Source of the DNA: an uncultured Verrucomicrobiota bacterium
GTDB taxonomy: Bacteria > Verrucomicrobiota > Kiritimatiellia > SS1-B-03-39 > UBA6053
DNA length: 55,306 nt
Direction of reading: 5' to 3'
NCBI GenBank assembly: GCA_937127435.1
Contig: CAKZLZ010000232.1
Location: 1-55,306 of the forward strand
The position numbers were made by a program, and so were the translations under genes. Every line of letters begins with the position of its first letter. The stretch's first letter is position 1. The notes beneath the pieces are model-generated. The model was not told the DNA's origin, searched no databases, and saw only the letters and a list, made by a program, of their open reading frames with translations. Positions 52,994-55,306 of the stretch are shown here, one piece after another.

Positions 52994-54336
52994 TGTTCAC
53001 TCCCGGATACAGGTGCAGGGGTTAGAAGATCGTTGATTGCAGACACATCGTTTTCGGACAGTACGCCTGCCGAGGCTTTAAGTTGCAGGCGGGCCAGAAG
53101 CTGATTGTACAGCGCGATGTTGTATTCTGAATCTGCGTTGGCGTAGCGTTGTTCATTGTCGAGAACGTCGACCACCGAGCGGGTTCCAATTTCATAGCCT
53201 TTTTGGGTTGCACGCAGTGCGGTGGAGGAGGATGTCCTTGCCTGGCGGGCCGCAGATAATTGGGCTACGCTGTTTTTCAGATTCAGGAATGCGTGCTGGG
53301 TGTTGAGTCGAACATTGTCTTCAAGTGCTTTCAGTCCGTACGCATTGGCCCGCGCCAGTGCCTCGGCCTGTGCGCGGGAGGCTTTGATTTCACCGCCTTC
53401 AAATAGTGACCAACTCGCGGTGAGGCCGATCAGCGCTTCCGTGCGGTCAATCGCGGGAATGAACGAACCTTCCGCTTGATTGTATTGCGCATTGAGAGAA
53501 ATCACCGGCCAGCGTCTGCGATTGGCGGTGTCGATTTTGTAGCGGCTGGCCTGCAATTCCTGCCGTGCCTGTTCCAGGATTGGCTGATGGCTTTCGGCAG
53601 ATTGAATCCAGTCTTCCATCCGGTCGGGGACAGGCCCTTCCGCTTCGAGCGTTTCAAGATCAGCCAAGGTGTCGGCAGGCTGATGTGTCAACCGCTCCAG
53701 CGCACGGCGGGCAATTAGCACGCGGTTGTGGGCGCTGAGCAGATCCGCCTGCACGCCGTCGAGCCGTGCACGGGCCTCTTCAACTGCGATGATGTCGCCG
53801 GTGCCCGCCTGATGTTCTTTTTCCGCCCGGTCACTAATTTTTTGTAGCAAGACCTGACGGCTAAGCACGGTCTGCTCCAACGCTTCGGCGCGCAACACGG
53901 AAAAATAGGCATCGGCGGTTTCCAGAATTAAATCCTGCTGAACGGCCAGCAGTGCGGCTTCAACACTTTGCGCTTTGGAACGTGATGCCTCCAGGTTGGA
54001 CTTCGCGCTGCCGTTTATGAGTGGCTGGGTCAGGGTCACGCTGTAACCGGATGGATTGTAGGATTCGTCGATCGGCGTGGAACCGAAACCTGTTAGATCG
54101 AGATCGTTTTGACTTACTGAGCCTGTGGCGGTGAGTCGGGGGGCGAGCGCGGATCTAGCGATATCTTTTCCAAATTGTTCCGCATCGAGTCGGGCTTGCG
54201 CTTGCGCAATCAACGGGCTCGATTCCTTCGCCAGCCGGTATGTTGTCAGTAGATCATTTGCCTGCGCGTCTCCGCATATCCAAATAGACACTGCGATCGC
54301 AACAGAACATCCTAAGGGGGATTTAATTTTTTTCAT
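52990..54336 (-). CDS. TolC-family outer-membrane efflux protein
   Basis: This 448-residue protein has a signal peptide (about 1-26), then two repeats of the TolC fold. Repeat 1 has LTQPLINGSAKSNLEASRSKAQSVE; repeat 2 has ASWSLFEGGEIKASRAQAEALARANAYG. A C-terminal GYEIGTRSVVDVLDNEQRYANA segment is characteristic. It forms the outer-membrane channel for the pump. Its start overlaps the tetR stop by 4 bases. Confidence 0.9.
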   Translation of the reverse strand: MKKIKSPLGCSVAIAVSIWICGDAQANDLLTTYRLAKESSPLIAQAQARLDAEQFGKDIARSALAPRLTATGSVSQNDLDLTGFGSTPIDESYNPSGYSVTLTQPLINGSAKSNLEASRSKAQSVEAALLAVQQDLILETADAYFSVLRAEALEQTVLSRQVLLQKISDRAEKEHQAGTGDIIAVEEARARLDGVQADLLSAHNRVLIARRALERLTHQPADTLADLETLEAEGPVPDRMEDWIQSAESHQPILEQARQELQASRYKIDTANRRRWPVISLNAQYNQAEGSFIPAIDRTEALIGLTASWSLFEGGEIKASRAQAEALARANAYGLKALEDNVRLNTQHAFLNLKNSVAQLSAARQARTSSSTALRATQKGYEIGTRSVVDVLDNEQRYANADSEYNIALYNQLLARLQLKASAGVLSENDVSAINDLLTPAPVSGSEQ

Positions 54337-54902
54337 GAAAGCTCGCTGTTGTCTATGAGTTGTTCCAGAAGTCTGCGAATTCCGGCCCGTTCGGACTCGG
54401 TGGGTTCAAGCAAATCCAGCGCCCGCCAGAACTTCATTCCGTCCAAGGCCGCGAGAATCAACCACGCGTGTTCGTCCGGCAGTCCGTCGTCGCACATCCC
54501 CCGACGAACTTTTTGAAGAAAATTCCGCACGGGAATCAGCAAATCTGAATTACCGGCAGCTGCCGCCAGCAGGGGGGCCGCCATGCGTTTAACATTCAGG
54601 AGGAAGGGGCCCTTGTTTTCCATCATCAGGGCTAACAGCGCATGGGCATGCCGCCCCTTTCCCGGAGGTTCGTTGGCCAATGCGTCGGCAAAATTCTGCT
54701 CAGCAATCTTGATGATTCGGGCGATCATGGCCTGAACCAATGCCTCCTTTGAAGCAAAATGATACAAAAGTCCGCCTTTACTTACTTTGGCCTTCCCCGC
54801 CACCGCATCGAGGGTGAGGCGGGTGACTCCCTGTTCAAGCACAATTGATTCTGCGGCATCCAGAAGAGTATCGCGGGCATTTGTTTTTCGAGTCCTTTTC
54901 AT
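54333..54902 (-). CDS. TetR-family repressor of the efflux operon
   Basis: This 189-residue protein has an N-terminal helix-turn-helix (about 8-55; LTLDAVAGKAKVSKGGLLYHF, ASKEAL) and an all-helical ligand-binding domain. I chose the ATG at 54902. The longer frame begins at a TTG (54938) that is itself the -35 box of a promoter, so it cannot be the start. It is the first gene of the operon, resembling CecR-type regulators beside YbhGFSR pumps. A palindromic operator lies in its own promoter, so autorepression is likely. Confidence 0.88.
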   Translation of the reverse strand: MKRTRKTNARDTLLDAAESIVLEQGVTRLTLDAVAGKAKVSKGGLLYHFASKEALVQAMIARIIKIAEQNFADALANEPPGKGRHAHALLALMMENKGPFLLNVKRMAAPLLAAAAGNSDLLIPVRNFLQKVRRGMCDDGLPDEHAWLILAALDGMKFWRALDLLEPTESERAGIRRLLEQLIDNSELS

Positions 54903-54911
54903 TCTTCCATT

Positions 54912-54938
54912 ACTATACCGTCCAGACGGTTTAGTCAA
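54912..54938 (-). promoter_or_regulatory. tetR-operon promoter with embedded palindromic operator
   Basis: On the minus strand TTGACT (54938-54933) and TATAGT (54917-54912) are separated by 15 bases. The 14-bp palindrome ACCGTC-TG-GACGGT (54930-54917) fills the spacer and reaches into the -10 box. A bound repressor would block RNA polymerase. The predicted start is near 54905, only a few bases before the ATG at 54902, so the transcript may be almost leaderless. Confidence 0.65.
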
Positions 54939-55023
54939 ATAACTTTTTTGTCTGTTTTATTCCATTGTAGATTGGGGGAGGGCTTTTGATTCGGGGCACA
55001 CCATCCCGATCTGAGCTTTTTAG

Positions 55024-55306
55024 TTAGAAGCTTTCAATTGCGCCGATATCCGGTGCCTCCCCTTTGTAGGGGAAACTGATGGCGCTGTGATCTTCCCATT
55101 GAAGGGGGGCGCTGAGGTGGAGTCGCTTTTCTTCGTAATCCACTTTCATCACCCGCACTTCACGGGGGCCGACCCGGATGAGATCTCCTTCCACAATGCC
55201 GAAACCATCCGAGAAGAAATAGGGGTCCTCCACGGGAAGAACTATACCGGAACCTTTGCCAACAGTATAGGTCAGGTATCCTCCTGCATCCACACAGGGG
55301 CTATTA
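55024..55306 (-). CDS. C-terminal end of a secreted beta-helix protein, cut by the window edge
   Basis: The frame is open to the right edge, so only about 94 residues are visible. It starts within NSPCVDAGGYLTY and ends GEAPDIGAIESF. SPCxDAG followed by APDIGAxE is the usual ending of right-handed parallel beta-helix proteins found in large secreted polysaccharide-active or adhesion proteins. The short stretch between them (DGFGIVEGDLIRVG) could be a small beta domain. The full function depends on the missing part. Confidence 0.75.
   Translation of the reverse strand, partial: NSPCVDAGGYLTYTVGKGSGIVLPVEDPYFFSDGFGIVEGDLIRVGPREVRVMKVDYEEKRLHLSAPLQWEDHSAISFPYKGEAPDIGAIESF

Noticed and set aside
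54903..54938. N-terminal extension of the TetR gene from a TTG at 54938
   Set aside because: The TTG is the -35 element, and the extra 12 codons encode the operator and -10 box.

Overview
The window looks like ordinary chromosome from a Gram-negative bacterium. It encodes FtsW, LysM proteins, gspH-M pseudopilins, TolC, outer-membrane barrels and Wzm/Wzt-type polysaccharide export. My best guess is the PVC group (Verrucomicrobiota/Kiritimatiellota). This rests on overall gene style (pseudopilin cassette, DUF1570 peptidase, Gfo/Idh enzyme with an EAR motif, beta-helix protein ending in APDIGAIE) and not on a marker gene, so it is moderate at best. I see no rRNA, CRISPR array, transposase or phage gene.

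Layout. 1-2026 (+): a LysM protein cut by the window edge, then ftsW. 2058-8125 (-): a translation operon nusA-infB-rbfA-truB/ribF-trmB, in which truB and ribF are fused in one 546-residue frame. 8126-8700: a 575-bp gap holding a candidate nusA promoter on one strand and a very good sigma-54 promoter for two hsp20 genes on the other. 8701-9529 (+): the hsp20 pair, closed by a strong terminator. 9694-14578 (+): gspH-I-J-K-L-M, tightly overlapped. 14587-16556 (+): wzm-wzt. 16557-16940: a gap containing a ~225-bp near-palindromic repeat element.

16941-20939 (-): a DUF2298 membrane protein, a Gfo/Idh oxidoreductase, a DUF4404 protein and a small SDR. 21081-23657 (-): rpsO-pnp, with a terminator between the two genes. 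23783-27298 (-): an O-antigen-ligase-like protein, a secreted protein of unknown function and an outer-membrane barrel. 27512-27695 (-): tRNA-Leu(UAG) and tRNA-Lys(CUU). 27755-35219 (-): the most unusual locus, a membrane-anchored DUF1570-type metallopeptidase followed by a tandem double HlyD-like adaptor, a lipoprotein HlyD adaptor and a MacB-type ABC transporter, the last three joined by 4-bp overlaps.

35296-37310 (-): a PQ-loop/SemiSWEET-like protein and a large protein with a possible transglutaminase-like Cys/His centre. 37396-40469 (+): an RGG-rich low-complexity protein overlapping an SLC13 symporter. 40489-45756: a response regulator and cNMP-domain histidine kinase (+) facing a CHASE/PAS hybrid kinase (-). 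45792-46797 (-): rplS-rnhB. 46956-47789 (+): a UbiA-family prenyltransferase. 47990-54902 (-): a complete TetR-TolC-HlyD-ATPase-permease-permease (YbhGFSR-like) efflux operon, with a palindromic operator inside the tetR promoter. 55024-55306 (-): the C-terminal end of a secreted beta-helix protein.

Themes: envelope and surface polysaccharide (ftsW, wzm/wzt, O-antigen ligase, DUF2298, pseudopilins), export (two tripartite-type ABC systems) and core translation/RNA decay. Promoter and terminator calls were made by eye, without scoring tools.
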